NCBI GenBank assembly: GCA_007127255.1
Contig: SKZS01000064.1
Coordinates: forward strand, 1 to 37,497
Length of the DNA stretch: 37,497 nt
Source: Syntrophomonadaceae bacterium
Lineage (GTDB): Bacteria; Bacillota; Dethiobacteria; DTU022
Direction of reading: 5' to 3'
The position numbers and the translations under genes are program-made. Under the pieces are notes generated by a model. It was not told the origin of the DNA, made no database searches, and saw only the letters and a list, made by a program, of their open reading frames with translations. Shown here in pieces: positions 16,448-24,930 of this stretch (position 1 is its first letter; each line of letters starts with the position of its first letter).

Positions 16448-17839
16448 TTGATCAGTATGATTAAAGGAAAAGAGGTCCTGGTTGTAGGCATGGCTCGCAG
16501 CGGCATGGCTGCTGCGGAATTGCTGAGCAAGAGCGGTGCGTGCAAAATTACAGTCACCGATCAAAAACAGCCTGCCCAGCTTGAAAATGAGCTGGCTTTG
16601 CTGAAGCGTTATCCCAACATAACAGCAGCTTGCGGCGGGAATCCGCCTGATTTAGTGACCTCGAATCTTTCAATGATTATTAAAAGTCCGGGAGTGCCGC
16701 CTAACCTTGAATTATTTAGAAAAGCTGAAGAACTGGGTATTCCCGTTATCTCGGAAATAGAGCTTGCCTATGCCTTTATCCGGGCGCCCATAGTCGGCGT
16801 GACAGGGACCAACGGAAAAACTACTGTCACTGCCCTGGTTACGGCTATGCTGAAAGAAGCAAGTATAGAACCTGTTATCTCAGCTGGCAATATCGGCAAT
16901 CCACTGTCCGGGGTTATAAACAAGATTAGCGCACAGGGAGTAATAGTCGCTGAGTTAAGTAGTTTTCAGCTTGAAAACATCCGCTATTTTCGACCGTCAG
17001 TGGCCGTATTTCTCAATTTTGCCGAAGACCATATTGATTATCACGGCAGCATTGAGAAATATTACCGGGCAAAGCAAAGAATATTTGAGAACCAGTCTGA
17101 AGGAGATTATGCTGTCCTCAATGCGGCAGATCATAAAGTGGCATCAGCTGCGGAAAAGATTAAGTCCTCTGTGCTCTGGTTTAACCGGGCTCCTGTTTAC
17201 CCGGGAATTGGGGTAGAGGATGGACAAATTAATCTTTACTCTTCAGACCGGAATAAATTTGAAATATGTCCGCTGTCTGACGTAGCTCTGCCCGGAGAAC
17301 ATAATCTTGAAAATGCCCTTGCCGCATCAGCAGCTGCCTGGGCCATGGGGGCTGATTTGCCTTCAATTGGTATTGTTTTACAGAATTTTAGGGCTATTGA
17401 GCATCGACTTGAACATGTTGCTACGATCAATGAAGTTGATTATATCAATGATTCCAAGGGGACTAATCCCGGAGCGACCATAAAAGCGCTTAAGTCCTTT
17501 CCGGGTCGAAAAAAAATTCTCATTGCCGGAGGTAAAGATAAGGGTAGCGATTTTTCGGAAATGGCGGCCCTGTTGCAGTCAGAAGTTCGCTTACTGCTGC
17601 TGCTTGGTGAAACAAAAGATATCATTGCGCAGGCAGCCGAACAGGCCGGTTTCAAGAGCTACCTTAAAGTTGAGAAATTTGAAGACGCGGTTTCAGCTGC
17701 CCGCAGGGAGGCGAGGAGCGGAGAAATTGTGCTGCTTTCCCCGGCGTGCGCAAGTTGGGATATGTTTACCGATTACGAGGCCAGGGGCAGCTTATTTAAA
17801 AAGCTGGTTCGAGCCCCACAGGAAGCGGAAAGTAGTTAA
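16448..17839 (+). CDS. murD: UDP-N-acetylmuramoylalanine--D-glutamate ligase
   Basis: MurD adds D-glutamate to UDP-MurNAc-L-Ala. The 463-residue protein shows the N-terminal Rossmann start VVGMARSGMAAAELL, the ATP loop GVTGTNGKTTVTAL (about 117-130), AELSSFQLE, LNFAEDHIDYH, NDSKGTNPGA, LIAGGKDKGSDF and LLSPACASWDMF. All fit MurD rather than the other Mur ligases. TTG at 16448 is the likely start: AGGAGG ends seven bases before it, whereas the in-frame ATG at 16457 is 16 bases away. It lies 11 bases after mraY. Confidence 0.97.
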   Translation: MISMIKGKEVLVVGMARSGMAAAELLSKSGACKITVTDQKQPAQLENELALLKRYPNITAACGGNPPDLVTSNLSMIIKSPGVPPNLELFRKAEELGIPVISEIELAYAFIRAPIVGVTGTNGKTTVTALVTAMLKEASIEPVISAGNIGNPLSGVINKISAQGVIVAELSSFQLENIRYFRPSVAVFLNFAEDHIDYHGSIEKYYRAKQRIFENQSEGDYAVLNAADHKVASAAEKIKSSVLWFNRAPVYPGIGVEDGQINLYSSDRNKFEICPLSDVALPGEHNLENALAASAAAWAMGADLPSIGIVLQNFRAIEHRLEHVATINEVDYINDSKGTNPGATIKALKSFPGRKKILIAGGKDKGSDFSEMAALLQSEVRLLLLLGETKDIIAQAAEQAGFKSYLKVEKFEDAVSAARREARSGEIVLLSPACASWDMFTDYEARGSLFKKLVRAPQEAESS

Positions 17840-17852
17840 GGAGGCAGTTGCA

Positions 17853-18968
17853 GTGCCGAATAACGGACAGGCTTACAACTACGATCGCACATTATTGCTG
17901 GTGACTCTGCTTCTTCTGGCAATTGGCTTAATCATGGTTTTTAGCGCCAGCTTCGTTGTTGCCGAGGAAAGCAGGGGCGATCCTTATTACTTTCTCAAAC
18001 GCCAGGCGATGTGGGTGGCTATCGGTCTGCTGGCCATGTTTTTGCTTTCTAAGTTTCACTATAGAAACCTGAAACGCATATCCATAATCATACTTGTGCT
18101 CAACTTTGTTTTCCTGGGTTTGATTTTTACCAGTTTAGGTTCCGATCTCGGTACCGAGGCCAAACGCTGGTTAGCTTTCGGGCCTGTTATCTTTCAGCCC
18201 TCTGAATTCAGTAAGATTGCTTTTGTTATATTTACTGCGGCTTACATGAGCAATCGAAGGTTGAACCTGAGAAGTTTTTGGACCGGTAGCTTTGTGCCGC
18301 TGTTCTTTGTGGCTATGGCATTTTTTCTGATCCAGTTTCAGCCCGACCTGGGGACTGCCCTGGTTGTGCTGGCTGCAAGCGCCCTGGTTATTGTCTTTGC
18401 CGGGATGCCGATGACTCAAATGTTCGGACTGGCGATGTTATCGCTGCCGCCGCTTGCCTATTTTACAATAAAGGAAGATTACCGTGTCCAGCGGCTTTTT
18501 ACATTTTTCGACCCCTGGGCCGACTCCAGCGGAGCGGGCTACCAGGTTATCCAGTCATTTTACGCCCTGGGCCCCGGCCACATTTTTGGCACAGGCCTGG
18601 GACGCAGTAAACAGAAATTGTTTTACCTTCCCGAGCCGCAAAACGACTTTATCTTTGCTATTATCGGTGAAGAACTGGGCTTTATTGGCGCAGTTTCCGT
18701 CCTGCTGCTTTACATGATTTTAATCTGGCGCGGTTTTCAGATTGCCCAGAAAGCTCCTGATCTTTTCGGCAGTCTTCTGGCCGGAGGTATAATCTTCATC
18801 ATCGCTGTCCAGGTTTTTATTAATGTGGCAGTGGTAACCGGTTCAATACCGGTCACGGGCATCAACCTGCCCCTGATCAGCGCGGGTGGTAGTTCGATAT
18901 TTTTTACCCTGCTCAGCATCGGCATATTGCTGAATATATCCAGGCACGGGCGGATTGCAAGCGGGTGA
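17853..18968 (+). CDS. ftsW: Peptidoglycan glycosyltransferase FtsW (SEDS family)
   Basis: SEDS proteins polymerise lipid II into glycan strands and pair with a class B PBP, here FtsI. The roughly 371-residue polytopic protein contains the SEDS signatures AKRWLAFGPVIFQPSEFSK, QFQPDLGTALVV, DYRVQRLFTFFDPW, GAGYQVIQSFYALGPGHIFG, PEPQNDFIFAIIGEELGF and TGINLPLISAGGSS. The open frame extends back into murD, but the GTG at 17853 is the start: AAGGAGG ends eight bases before it and lies just past the murD stop. FtsW cannot be separated from the sporulation paralogue SpoVE by motif; the position in the dcw cluster favours FtsW. Confidence 0.94.
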   Translation: MPNNGQAYNYDRTLLLVTLLLLAIGLIMVFSASFVVAEESRGDPYYFLKRQAMWVAIGLLAMFLLSKFHYRNLKRISIIILVLNFVFLGLIFTSLGSDLGTEAKRWLAFGPVIFQPSEFSKIAFVIFTAAYMSNRRLNLRSFWTGSFVPLFFVAMAFFLIQFQPDLGTALVVLAASALVIVFAGMPMTQMFGLAMLSLPPLAYFTIKEDYRVQRLFTFFDPWADSSGAGYQVIQSFYALGPGHIFGTGLGRSKQKLFYLPEPQNDFIFAIIGEELGFIGAVSVLLLYMILIWRGFQIAQKAPDLFGSLLAGGIIFIIAVQVFINVAVVTGSIPVTGINLPLISAGGSSIFFTLLSIGILLNISRHGRIASG

Positions 18969-18986
18969 AAGGAAGAGCTAAAAATA

Positions 18987-20075
18987 ATGAAAATATTAAT
19001 CGGTGGGGGAGGAACAGGCGGTCATATTTATCCGGCCCTGGCGCTGGCCCGCTTCGCGCAGGCAGAAAACAGCGCTAATGATATTCTTTTTGTCGGTACT
19101 GAAAAAGGGCTGGAAAACAAAATAGTTCCCTCTGCCGGTTTTTGCCTGAAAACTGTTCCGGCTCGCGGTTTTCAGCGTAATTTCAAACAGTTTGGATTAG
19201 TGGTGATCGATTTGATCAATGGTTTGAAGCAGGCTTCCAGAATAATAAATGAGTTCAAGCCGAATGTTATACTTGGCACGGGTGGCTATGTTGCCGCGCC
19301 CCTGGTTATCTCGGGGCTGCTAAAGCGCTGCCCGGTTGTCCTACACGAACAAAACGCCCTGCCCGGGCTGGTTAATCGCAGACTGGCTCCTTTTGTCAAG
19401 CGGGTCTGCATCTCTTTTGCGGAAACTGAAAAATGGCTGTCCCGGTTTTCCAGGGTGGAGTATACCGGGAATCCACGGGCTACCGAGGTCGCGAAACTGA
19501 CCAGGGAAGCAGGATGCCGTCACTTTGGGTTTGATCCGAAAGATAAAAATATATTGGTCTACGGGGGTAGCCGGGGTGCCTTACAATTAAACCGGGTAAT
19601 TACCGCTTATCTTAAAGCAAACCTGCTCCCGGAAGGAGTAAATATGATTTTTGTAACAGGTGAGATCTACTACCGGAATGTTTCAGAAGAGCTTGAATTG
19701 CTTGCAGACAGGATAAAGCTCTACCCCTACCTGGAAGAGATGCCCGAAGCCCTGGCAGCAGCAGATTTGGCCGTTACCAGGAGTGGAGCGACAACTCTTG
19801 CTGAAATAACTGCTCTCGGAGTTCCAGCCCTGCTGGTTCCATCGCCGAATGTGGTTGATAACCACCAGTATTACAATGCCAGGCTGCTGGCCGATACTAA
19901 AGCGGCGATTATAATTGAAGAAAAGGATTTTGCATACAGGCGCCTGCAGCAGGAAGTTGAACGGATCCTGTCTGAACCGAACTTACTGGAGAATATGAAA
20001 AAGAACAGCAAGCGGATGGGCGTTACAGATGCAGCAGAGAGGCTTTATCAGTGCCTGCAGGAGGTAGCTTCATGA
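18987..20075 (+). CDS. murG: UDP-N-acetylglucosamine--N-acetylmuramyl-(pentapeptide) pyrophosphoryl-undecaprenol GlcNAc transferase
   Basis: MurG is the peripheral GT-B glycosyltransferase that adds GlcNAc to lipid I, producing lipid II. The 362-residue protein begins MKILIGGGGTGGHIYPALALA, with the glycine-rich loop of the acceptor domain, and continues with LGTGGYVAAPLV, LHEQNALPGLVNR, YGGSRGALQLN and the nucleotide-sugar-binding TRSGATTLAEI. The start has GGAAGAG upstream and lies 18 bases after ftsW. Its stop overlaps the murB ATG (ATGA). In many relatives murC comes next; it is not here. Confidence 0.97.
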   Translation: MKILIGGGGTGGHIYPALALARFAQAENSANDILFVGTEKGLENKIVPSAGFCLKTVPARGFQRNFKQFGLVVIDLINGLKQASRIINEFKPNVILGTGGYVAAPLVISGLLKRCPVVLHEQNALPGLVNRRLAPFVKRVCISFAETEKWLSRFSRVEYTGNPRATEVAKLTREAGCRHFGFDPKDKNILVYGGSRGALQLNRVITAYLKANLLPEGVNMIFVTGEIYYRNVSEELELLADRIKLYPYLEEMPEALAAADLAVTRSGATTLAEITALGVPALLVPSPNVVDNHQYYNARLLADTKAAIIIEEKDFAYRRLQQEVERILSEPNLLENMKKNSKRMGVTDAAERLYQCLQEVAS

Positions 20076-20971
20076 ATATTGACCGGGAACTGGGACAAAA
20101 GCTAAAAGAAGGCATCAGGAAAAATGAACCTATGTCAAGGCACACGTCCTGGCAGGTAGGAGGGCCGGCTGACTATTATCTCTGCCCGGCTGATCTTTCT
20201 GAACTGGTAGAAATCGTCCGGTTCAGCAATAAGTACAACCTGCCTCTTTATGTTTTCGGCAATGGCACTAACCTGCTGGTCCTCGACGGGGGAATCAGGG
20301 GGCTTGTTGTCAATATCGGATCATCTTTCAGCTATGTTAACTGCGAACAAAATGGGCTTACTGCCGGTGCAGGAACCCCGATGACTTACCTGGCCCGCAC
20401 TGCTGCAGAACAGGGCCTGGTTGGGCTTGAGTTTGCCGTCGGTATTCCGGGTTCACTGGGCGGGGCGGTGATCATGAATGCCGGTTCTTTCGGTGGCTAT
20501 ATTGGCGAAAAGGTGCGGGCTGTGAAACTCGTTTCACCTGGTGCGGAATTAATAACTATGGAGCGGAATGAACTCTCATTCAGCTATCGTACCAGCAATC
20601 TGCCTGGTAAGGGAGTTATATTTGAGATAGTTTTAGATCTGAAACCGGGCGATTCTGTAGAATCAATGAAGTTGATGGACTACTTTTTAAGCGAACGCAG
20701 CCGTCGTCACCCTGATCTGCCCAGCGCCGGCTCGGTTTTTCGCAATATACCCGACCAGCCGGCAGGAAAAATAATTGAAGAAATCGGATGTAAGGGCATG
20801 CGTATCGGTGGCGCCGAAGTCTCATGTAAGCATGCCAATTTTATAGTCAATACAGGAACTGCAACCGCTGCCGATATTCTCTCTTTAATCGAAGCTGTCA
20901 GGCAGAAGGTCAAAGACGAATATAATTTGGATCTCCAACCTGAAGTTAAAATAGTCGGTGAGGAGAGGTAA
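20072..20971 (+). CDS. murB: UDP-N-acetylmuramate dehydrogenase (UDP-N-acetylenolpyruvoylglucosamine reductase)
   Basis: MurB is the FAD enzyme that reduces UDP-GlcNAc-enolpyruvate to UDP-MurNAc with NADPH. The 299-residue protein has the FAD-binding stretch FGNGTNLLVLDGG, VGIPGSLGGAVIMNAGSFGG, SYRTSNL and the catalytic-serine segment SAGSVFRN, then GGAEVSCKHANFIVN. The sequence fits the shorter type II MurB usual in Firmicutes. The second in-frame ATG (20072) is the start: it overlaps the murG stop and AGGAGG ends about seven bases upstream; starting at 20051 would place the initiation codon before that ribosome site. Confidence 0.96.
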   Translation: MNIDRELGQKLKEGIRKNEPMSRHTSWQVGGPADYYLCPADLSELVEIVRFSNKYNLPLYVFGNGTNLLVLDGGIRGLVVNIGSSFSYVNCEQNGLTAGAGTPMTYLARTAAEQGLVGLEFAVGIPGSLGGAVIMNAGSFGGYIGEKVRAVKLVSPGAELITMERNELSFSYRTSNLPGKGVIFEIVLDLKPGDSVESMKLMDYFLSERSRRHPDLPSAGSVFRNIPDQPAGKIIEEIGCKGMRIGGAEVSCKHANFIVNTGTATAADILSLIEAVRQKVKDEYNLDLQPEVKIVGEER

Positions 20972-20974
20972 AGC

Positions 20975-21766
20975 ATGAAACGGAAAAATGATCACTTAAA
21001 ACTGGTTAACAAAAACAGCGAGCGGCCGCTTTGGAAGAAAGCGCTTCGCTTCCTGTTCAGGTTGACATTTATAGTAGTTATCCTGTTGCTATTGAAGCAG
21101 GGAGAAACATTTTTCCGTATTAACAAGATTGAAGTGCAGGGAGCCGGGGAACTGACTGCCGCGGAAATAATATCAGCCGGTGAAGTGCGTAAAGGATCGA
21201 GTATCATTTTGCTGCAGGAAGATAAAATAGCCGAAAAAATTCAAAATGTGCATCCCTGGGTAAAAAATGTCGAAATAACCCGCATCCTGCCAGATAGAAT
21301 TATTATTGCCATCGAAGTAAGAAGATCTGTGGGGTCTATCAGGACTGAGAATGGTTTCTGGATGATCGATTCAAATACAATTCCTTTCGCCTATATGACG
21401 GAACCGGCCGCTGATTATCCCGTAATTGCCGGAATAAAGGAAGAGTTAATAATACAGGGTGTTCCACTGGACTGCCGGGAGAGAAGAGAAGCTTTAAGCA
21501 ATTTCTTTGCCGTTTGGTGCAATGAAAAAAGGTTTGAAATAGCAAAGATTGATATGACTGACAGTTACAACCTGGTTGTCGTAACAGGTGAAGAAATGGA
21601 GATCTGGTTTGGTGATGGGAAAAATATGCAGCACAAGCTGGACCTTGTTGAAAAGAGTTTGCCTTACATAACTGTAGACAGCGAAACAAGGCTTGATGTT
21701 CGTTCCGGGAACCGGCTGGTGCTCTCCAGCACTGCCGGAACCGTTCAAAAGGAGGTGGGTCCGTAA
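20975..21766 (+). CDS. ftsQ: Cell division protein FtsQ/DivIB
   Basis: FtsQ (DivIB in Firmicutes) is a bitopic divisome protein that links early and late division proteins and works with FtsL and DivIC. The 263-residue product has a basic cytoplasmic tail, one membrane helix (about 26-42), a POTRA domain beginning FRINKIEVQGAGELTAAEI, and a beta domain containing RILPDRIIIAIEVRRSVG and the typical ENGFWMIDSN. The start has GAGGAGAGG upstream, four bases after murB. ftsA follows after a 76-base gap in which I see no convincing promoter. Confidence 0.93.
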   Translation: MKRKNDHLKLVNKNSERPLWKKALRFLFRLTFIVVILLLLKQGETFFRINKIEVQGAGELTAAEIISAGEVRKGSSIILLQEDKIAEKIQNVHPWVKNVEITRILPDRIIIAIEVRRSVGSIRTENGFWMIDSNTIPFAYMTEPAADYPVIAGIKEELIIQGVPLDCRERREALSNFFAVWCNEKRFEIAKIDMTDSYNLVVVTGEEMEIWFGDGKNMQHKLDLVEKSLPYITVDSETRLDVRSGNRLVLSSTAGTVQKEVGP

Positions 21767-21842
21767 AAAAGGAAATTGTTGATATGTGTTGAATATTTTA
21801 GTAGTAATTGCACCATGCTGGGAAGGGTAAGGGGGAAGTGAA

Positions 21843-23075
21843 GTGATTAAAAGAAACTATATTGTCGGTATTGATGTTGGCACAGCTGAGGTAAGGGTTG
21901 GGCTTGGTGAACCCCGTCCCGATGGAACTGTGAACATTATCGGTTTAGGCCTTAATCCTTCCGATGGGGTGCGCAAAGGGGTAATCGTTGATCTGGACAA
22001 AACCGTAGAATCTATTGTTGCTGCAATCGAGGAAGCTGAAAGAATGGCCGGGGTTAAGATTGATTCTGCTTTTCTTGGCTTGAAAGGTCTTAATATGGAA
22101 CTGATCAATAATCGTGGTGTTGTCGCAGTAACAGCAGAGGATAGGGAGATTCGCGAAGATGATCTCGAAAGGGTAATGCAGGCAGCGAAGGTAGTTGCCC
22201 TGCCCATGGATCGTGAAATAGTTGACATCATCCCCCGCGAATACATAGTCGACGGTTTTGAAGGGATAAGAGATCCGGTTGGCATGCTGGGAGTCAGACT
22301 CGAAGTTGATGCCCTTGTTGTAAGCAGCCTGATTACTTCCCTGCATAACCTTCTGCGCTGTGTTAATCGAGCCGGAATTACTATCAACGGCCTGGTTTTA
22401 CAGGCGATGGCCAATTCCGAGATTTACCTTTCACCTGACGAAAGAGATCTGGGTGTATTCCTGGTCGACATCGGCAGCGGGACAACAGAGATCGCTTTTT
22501 TTCAGCATGGTAAGCTGCAGAAAATGAAAGTAGCGCCGGTCGGGGGAGATCATATTACAACCGACTTAGCCGCAGGTTTAAGAATAAACCACTTTAAGGC
22601 AGAGGAGTTAAAGAAAGAATATGGAACGGTTCTCCTTTCAACTGCTGATAGCGAACCGAAAATTGAAATTACTACCGTAGGCAGCAATGAGCTCAGGCTG
22701 GTGTCGGAAAGAGAGCTTACAGCATATATCGAGCCGAGAGTAAACGAAATATTTCAAATCATCAAAGAGGAAATGACAAAAATGGGTTGGCCTTATTTGC
22801 CGCCGGCAGGGGTCGTATTACATGGTGGGGTTTCTGCAATGAAAGGTTTTGTTGATGCTTCACGCCACTTTTTTGAAAGCGATCAAGTCAGGCTGGCGGA
22901 ATTTGAAACGGTGGGCATTCAGAATCCAACATACTCGACAGTAGTCGGGCTGCTTTATTACGTGCAGCGTTATCAGCCGAGAATGTTTATTCAGGAGCGG
23001 GTTAAACAGACAAAAAAACGCGGACCCGGTCTCTGGCAGAGCTTAAAGGACTGGATTGCCGACATAATTGATTGA
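21843..23075 (+). CDS. ftsA: Cell division protein FtsA
   Basis: FtsA is the actin-like ATPase that anchors FtsZ filaments to the membrane. The 410-residue protein starts YIVGIDVGTAEVRVGLGE (phosphate 1 loop) and includes LVDIGSGTTEIAFF (phosphate 2), VAPVGGDHITTDLA and VVLHGGVSAMKGF (adenosine loop). The 1C domain lies at about residues 85-165. The C-terminus, GLWQSLKDWIADIID, is an amphipathic helix matching the membrane-targeting sequence. The start is GTG, preceded by a G-rich GGGGGA ribosome site. ftsZ follows after 33 bases. Confidence 0.97.
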   Translation: MIKRNYIVGIDVGTAEVRVGLGEPRPDGTVNIIGLGLNPSDGVRKGVIVDLDKTVESIVAAIEEAERMAGVKIDSAFLGLKGLNMELINNRGVVAVTAEDREIREDDLERVMQAAKVVALPMDREIVDIIPREYIVDGFEGIRDPVGMLGVRLEVDALVVSSLITSLHNLLRCVNRAGITINGLVLQAMANSEIYLSPDERDLGVFLVDIGSGTTEIAFFQHGKLQKMKVAPVGGDHITTDLAAGLRINHFKAEELKKEYGTVLLSTADSEPKIEITTVGSNELRLVSERELTAYIEPRVNEIFQIIKEEMTKMGWPYLPPAGVVLHGGVSAMKGFVDASRHFFESDQVRLAEFETVGIQNPTYSTVVGLLYYVQRYQPRMFIQERVKQTKKRGPGLWQSLKDWIADIID

Positions 23076-23108
23076 AAAGAGCATACCAATAACAGGAGGT
23101 GCTTTTAA

Positions 23109-24185
23109 ATGATTGAGTTTGATATCGAAATGGAACAATACGCTTCTATCAAGGTAGTAGGAATAGGTGGAGGAGGCAGCAACGCCGTAAATAGAATGAT
23201 TGCTGCCGGATTACAGGGAGTCGATTTTTGCGCTGTTAATACTGATGCACAAGCTCTTTACCTGGCCAATGCCGGTACCAAGCTCCAGATTGGCGAACAG
23301 CTAACCAAGGGGCTCGGTGCGGGTGCAAATCCCGAAATTGGCCGCAAGGCCGCCGAAGAAAGCCGTGATGATATTGAGCAAATGCTAAAAGGCGCTGACA
23401 TGGTTTTTATTACAGCAGGAATGGGCGGCGGCACGGGGACAGGAGCTGCCCCGATTATTGCTGAAGTAGCTCAAAAGGTAGGAGCCCTGACTGTCGGTGT
23501 GGTTACAAAGCCCTTTTCATTTGAAGGGAGAAAACGCAAGCAGCAAGCCGAAGAAGGCGGCGTTTGCCTGAAAGATAAGGTGGACACCCTGATCACCATA
23601 CCCAATGATCGTTTACTGCAGGTAGTAGAGAAAAAGACGCCGATCCTGGAAGCATTCAGGGTAGCCGATGACGTTCTCCGGCAGGGTGTGCAGGGAATTT
23701 CCGATCTGATTGCTGTTCCCGGTCTGATCAACCTCGACTTTGCCGATGTGCGCACGATCATGTCTGAAACCGGTCCCGCTTTAATGGGAGTCGGGCAGGG
23801 CAGCGGTGAAAATCGCACTATCGAGGCAGCCAAAGCGGCCACCAACAGTCCCCTGCTGGAGACCTCGATTGAAGGAGCTCTCGGCGTGTTAATTAATGTT
23901 ACCGGGGGTACTGATATCAGTCTCCATGAAGTGCATGAAGCGGCTGAAATTATCGCTGAATATGCCGATCCCGAGGCCAATATTATCTTTGGAGCGGTAA
24001 TTGACGAGAACTGTCAGGATCAAGTGCGGGTTACTGTTATTGCCACAGGTTTTAAAGCCCGCCAGGAGAACTTCAAGCCTAAATTGGCTGCAGTGGGTGG
24101 CAGCGCATATTCACGCGGAGAAAATATCGATGCTCCGGCCTGGTCACGCTGGCAGAAGCAGGATGACAAAATCGTAAATGAATAG
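23109..24185 (+). CDS. ftsZ: Cell division protein FtsZ
   Basis: FtsZ is the tubulin-like GTPase that forms the division ring. The 358-residue protein has the nucleotide-binding VVGIGGGGSNAVNRMI (about 17-32), the tubulin signature GGGTGTG (106-112), NDRLLQV and the T7-loop region NLDFADVRTIM. The globular core ends near VTVIATGF. A short linker of about 25 residues and the tail NIDAPAWSRWQKQDDKIVNE follow. The tail retains the 'D-x-P' core of the conserved C-terminal peptide but has tryptophans where most Firmicutes have Phe-Leu. AGGAGG precedes the ATG. A strong terminator ends the cluster. Confidence 0.97.
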   Translation: MIEFDIEMEQYASIKVVGIGGGGSNAVNRMIAAGLQGVDFCAVNTDAQALYLANAGTKLQIGEQLTKGLGAGANPEIGRKAAEESRDDIEQMLKGADMVFITAGMGGGTGTGAAPIIAEVAQKVGALTVGVVTKPFSFEGRKRKQQAEEGGVCLKDKVDTLITIPNDRLLQVVEKKTPILEAFRVADDVLRQGVQGISDLIAVPGLINLDFADVRTIMSETGPALMGVGQGSGENRTIEAAKAATNSPLLETSIEGALGVLINVTGGTDISLHEVHEAAEIIAEYADPEANIIFGAVIDENCQDQVRVTVIATGFKARQENFKPKLAAVGGSAYSRGENIDAPAWSRWQKQDDKIVNE

Positions 24186-24216
24186 TATGCTTTAGCCCTC
24201 GCGTATCATTTTAATC

Positions 24217-24257
24217 AGCCCGGCACTCAACTTTTAGTTGAGTGCCGGGCTATTTTA
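24217..24257 (+). terminator. Intrinsic terminator after ftsZ
   Basis: AGCCCGGCACTCAAC (24217-24231) is perfectly complementary to GTTGAGTGCCGGGCT (24237-24251) around a five-base TTTTA loop, and a T-rich tail follows. The 15-pair GC-rich stem is the strongest terminator in the window and marks the end of the dcw transcript. Confidence 0.92.
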
Positions 24258-24286
24258 AGAAGTTTTGTTTGAGACGAAAATAAGCC

Positions 24287-24337
24287 TTGACGCACAATAT
24301 ATTGTGTTCTATAATGGCATATAATCAAGATATTGAT
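24287..24337 (+). promoter_or_regulatory. nrdR promoter with tandem NrdR boxes
   Basis: TTGACG (24287-24292) and TATAAT (24310-24315) are 17 bases apart, a near-consensus promoter. Its spacer holds the perfect palindrome CACAATATATTGTG (24293-24306), matching the NrdR box consensus ACACWATATATWGTGT. A second, degenerate copy, ATCAAGATATTGAT (24324-24337), pairs in six of seven positions. The two centres are exactly 31 bases apart, the three-turn spacing known for paired NrdR boxes. NrdR with bound nucleotide should therefore block this promoter and so control its own gene and the downstream reductase. Confidence 0.85.
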
Positions 24338-24351
24338 GGGAGAGCTATCAC

Positions 24352-24828
24352 ATGAAATGCCCTTACTGTGGTGAAATGGACACCAGGGTTCTCGATTCAA
24401 GGGCGACCCAGGATTCTTCCGCAATCAGGCGCAGACGTCAATGTATCAAATGCACCGATAGATTTACAACCATGGAAAAAATTGAAGAAGAACCAATTGT
24501 CGTTGTCAAGCGTGACGGCCGCCGGGAGCTTTTTGATCCCAACAAGATTCTGAAGGGGTTAGTTCTCGCGGGGCAAAAAAGAAACATAGCTCTATCCTGC
24601 TGGGAGGAAGTTGTCGAAAGCCTGGAGCAGGAACTGCGCAGCAGCTATCCGAAGGAGGTAACTGCTGATAAAATTGGTGATATCATTTTGAAAAAATTGC
24701 GCAGTATTGATGAAGTAGCTTATGTCCGTTTTGCCTCAGTTTTTCGCCAGTTTCCAGATGTCGAAGCATTTAAGGCTGAACTGGAAGAAATGCTTCAGGA
24801 TAAAAAAAACCGGGAAACAGAAACTTAA
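24352..24828 (+). CDS. nrdR: Transcriptional repressor NrdR
   Basis: NrdR represses ribonucleotide reductase genes after sensing ATP/dATP. The 158-residue protein has an N-terminal zinc ribbon (Cys3, Cys6, Cys31, Cys34) with DSRATQDSSAIRRRRQC, then an ATP-cone domain (VVKRDGRRELFDPNKIL onward). It ends with the family's VRFASVFRQFPDVEAF followed by a short acidic tail. The ATG is preceded by GGGAGAG. The upstream promoter carries two NrdR boxes, and nrdD and nrdG follow, so it probably autoregulates and controls the class III enzyme. Confidence 0.97.
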   Translation: MKCPYCGEMDTRVLDSRATQDSSAIRRRRQCIKCTDRFTTMEKIEEEPIVVVKRDGRRELFDPNKILKGLVLAGQKRNIALSCWEEVVESLEQELRSSYPKEVTADKIGDIILKKLRSIDEVAYVRFASVFRQFPDVEAFKAELEEMLQDKKNRETET

Positions 24829-24906
24829 CGAAGGGTCAAATCAGATTAATCTATTCTCCATAAATCGGTTTAAAGGGAATGTAAAGAGCTTGACTCAATG
24901 ATTTTC

Positions 24907-24930
24907 CGGTTATCCGCTAGCTGGTAACCG
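24907..24930. repeat. Inverted repeat in the nrdR-nrdD gap
   Basis: CGGTTA (24907-24912) and TAACCG (24925-24930) flank a centre containing the palindrome GCTAGC. With one bulged base the stem extends by two further pairs. It lies 11 bases before the nrdD ribosome site and is not followed by T's, so it may be an mRNA stability or processing hairpin or a protein site. It does not look like an NrdR box. Confidence 0.4.

Noticed and set aside
17523..17852. N-terminal extension of ftsW into murD
   Set aside because: The extension is arginine- and cysteine-rich out-of-frame murD sequence; the GTG at 17853 has a strong ribosome site and gives the normal FtsW length.
21767..21842. Promoter between ftsQ and ftsA
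   Set aside because: TTGTTG (21776-21781) has no acceptable -10 at the right distance, so I do not call a promoter.
21857..22414. 185-residue antisense open frame within ftsA
   Set aside because: Composition is Ser/Thr/Pro/Arg-rich as expected for the reverse of a coding strand, with no ribosome site or domain.
23471..23980. 169-residue antisense open frame within ftsZ
   Set aside because: Fully overlaps conserved FtsZ sequence and shows no protein family features.
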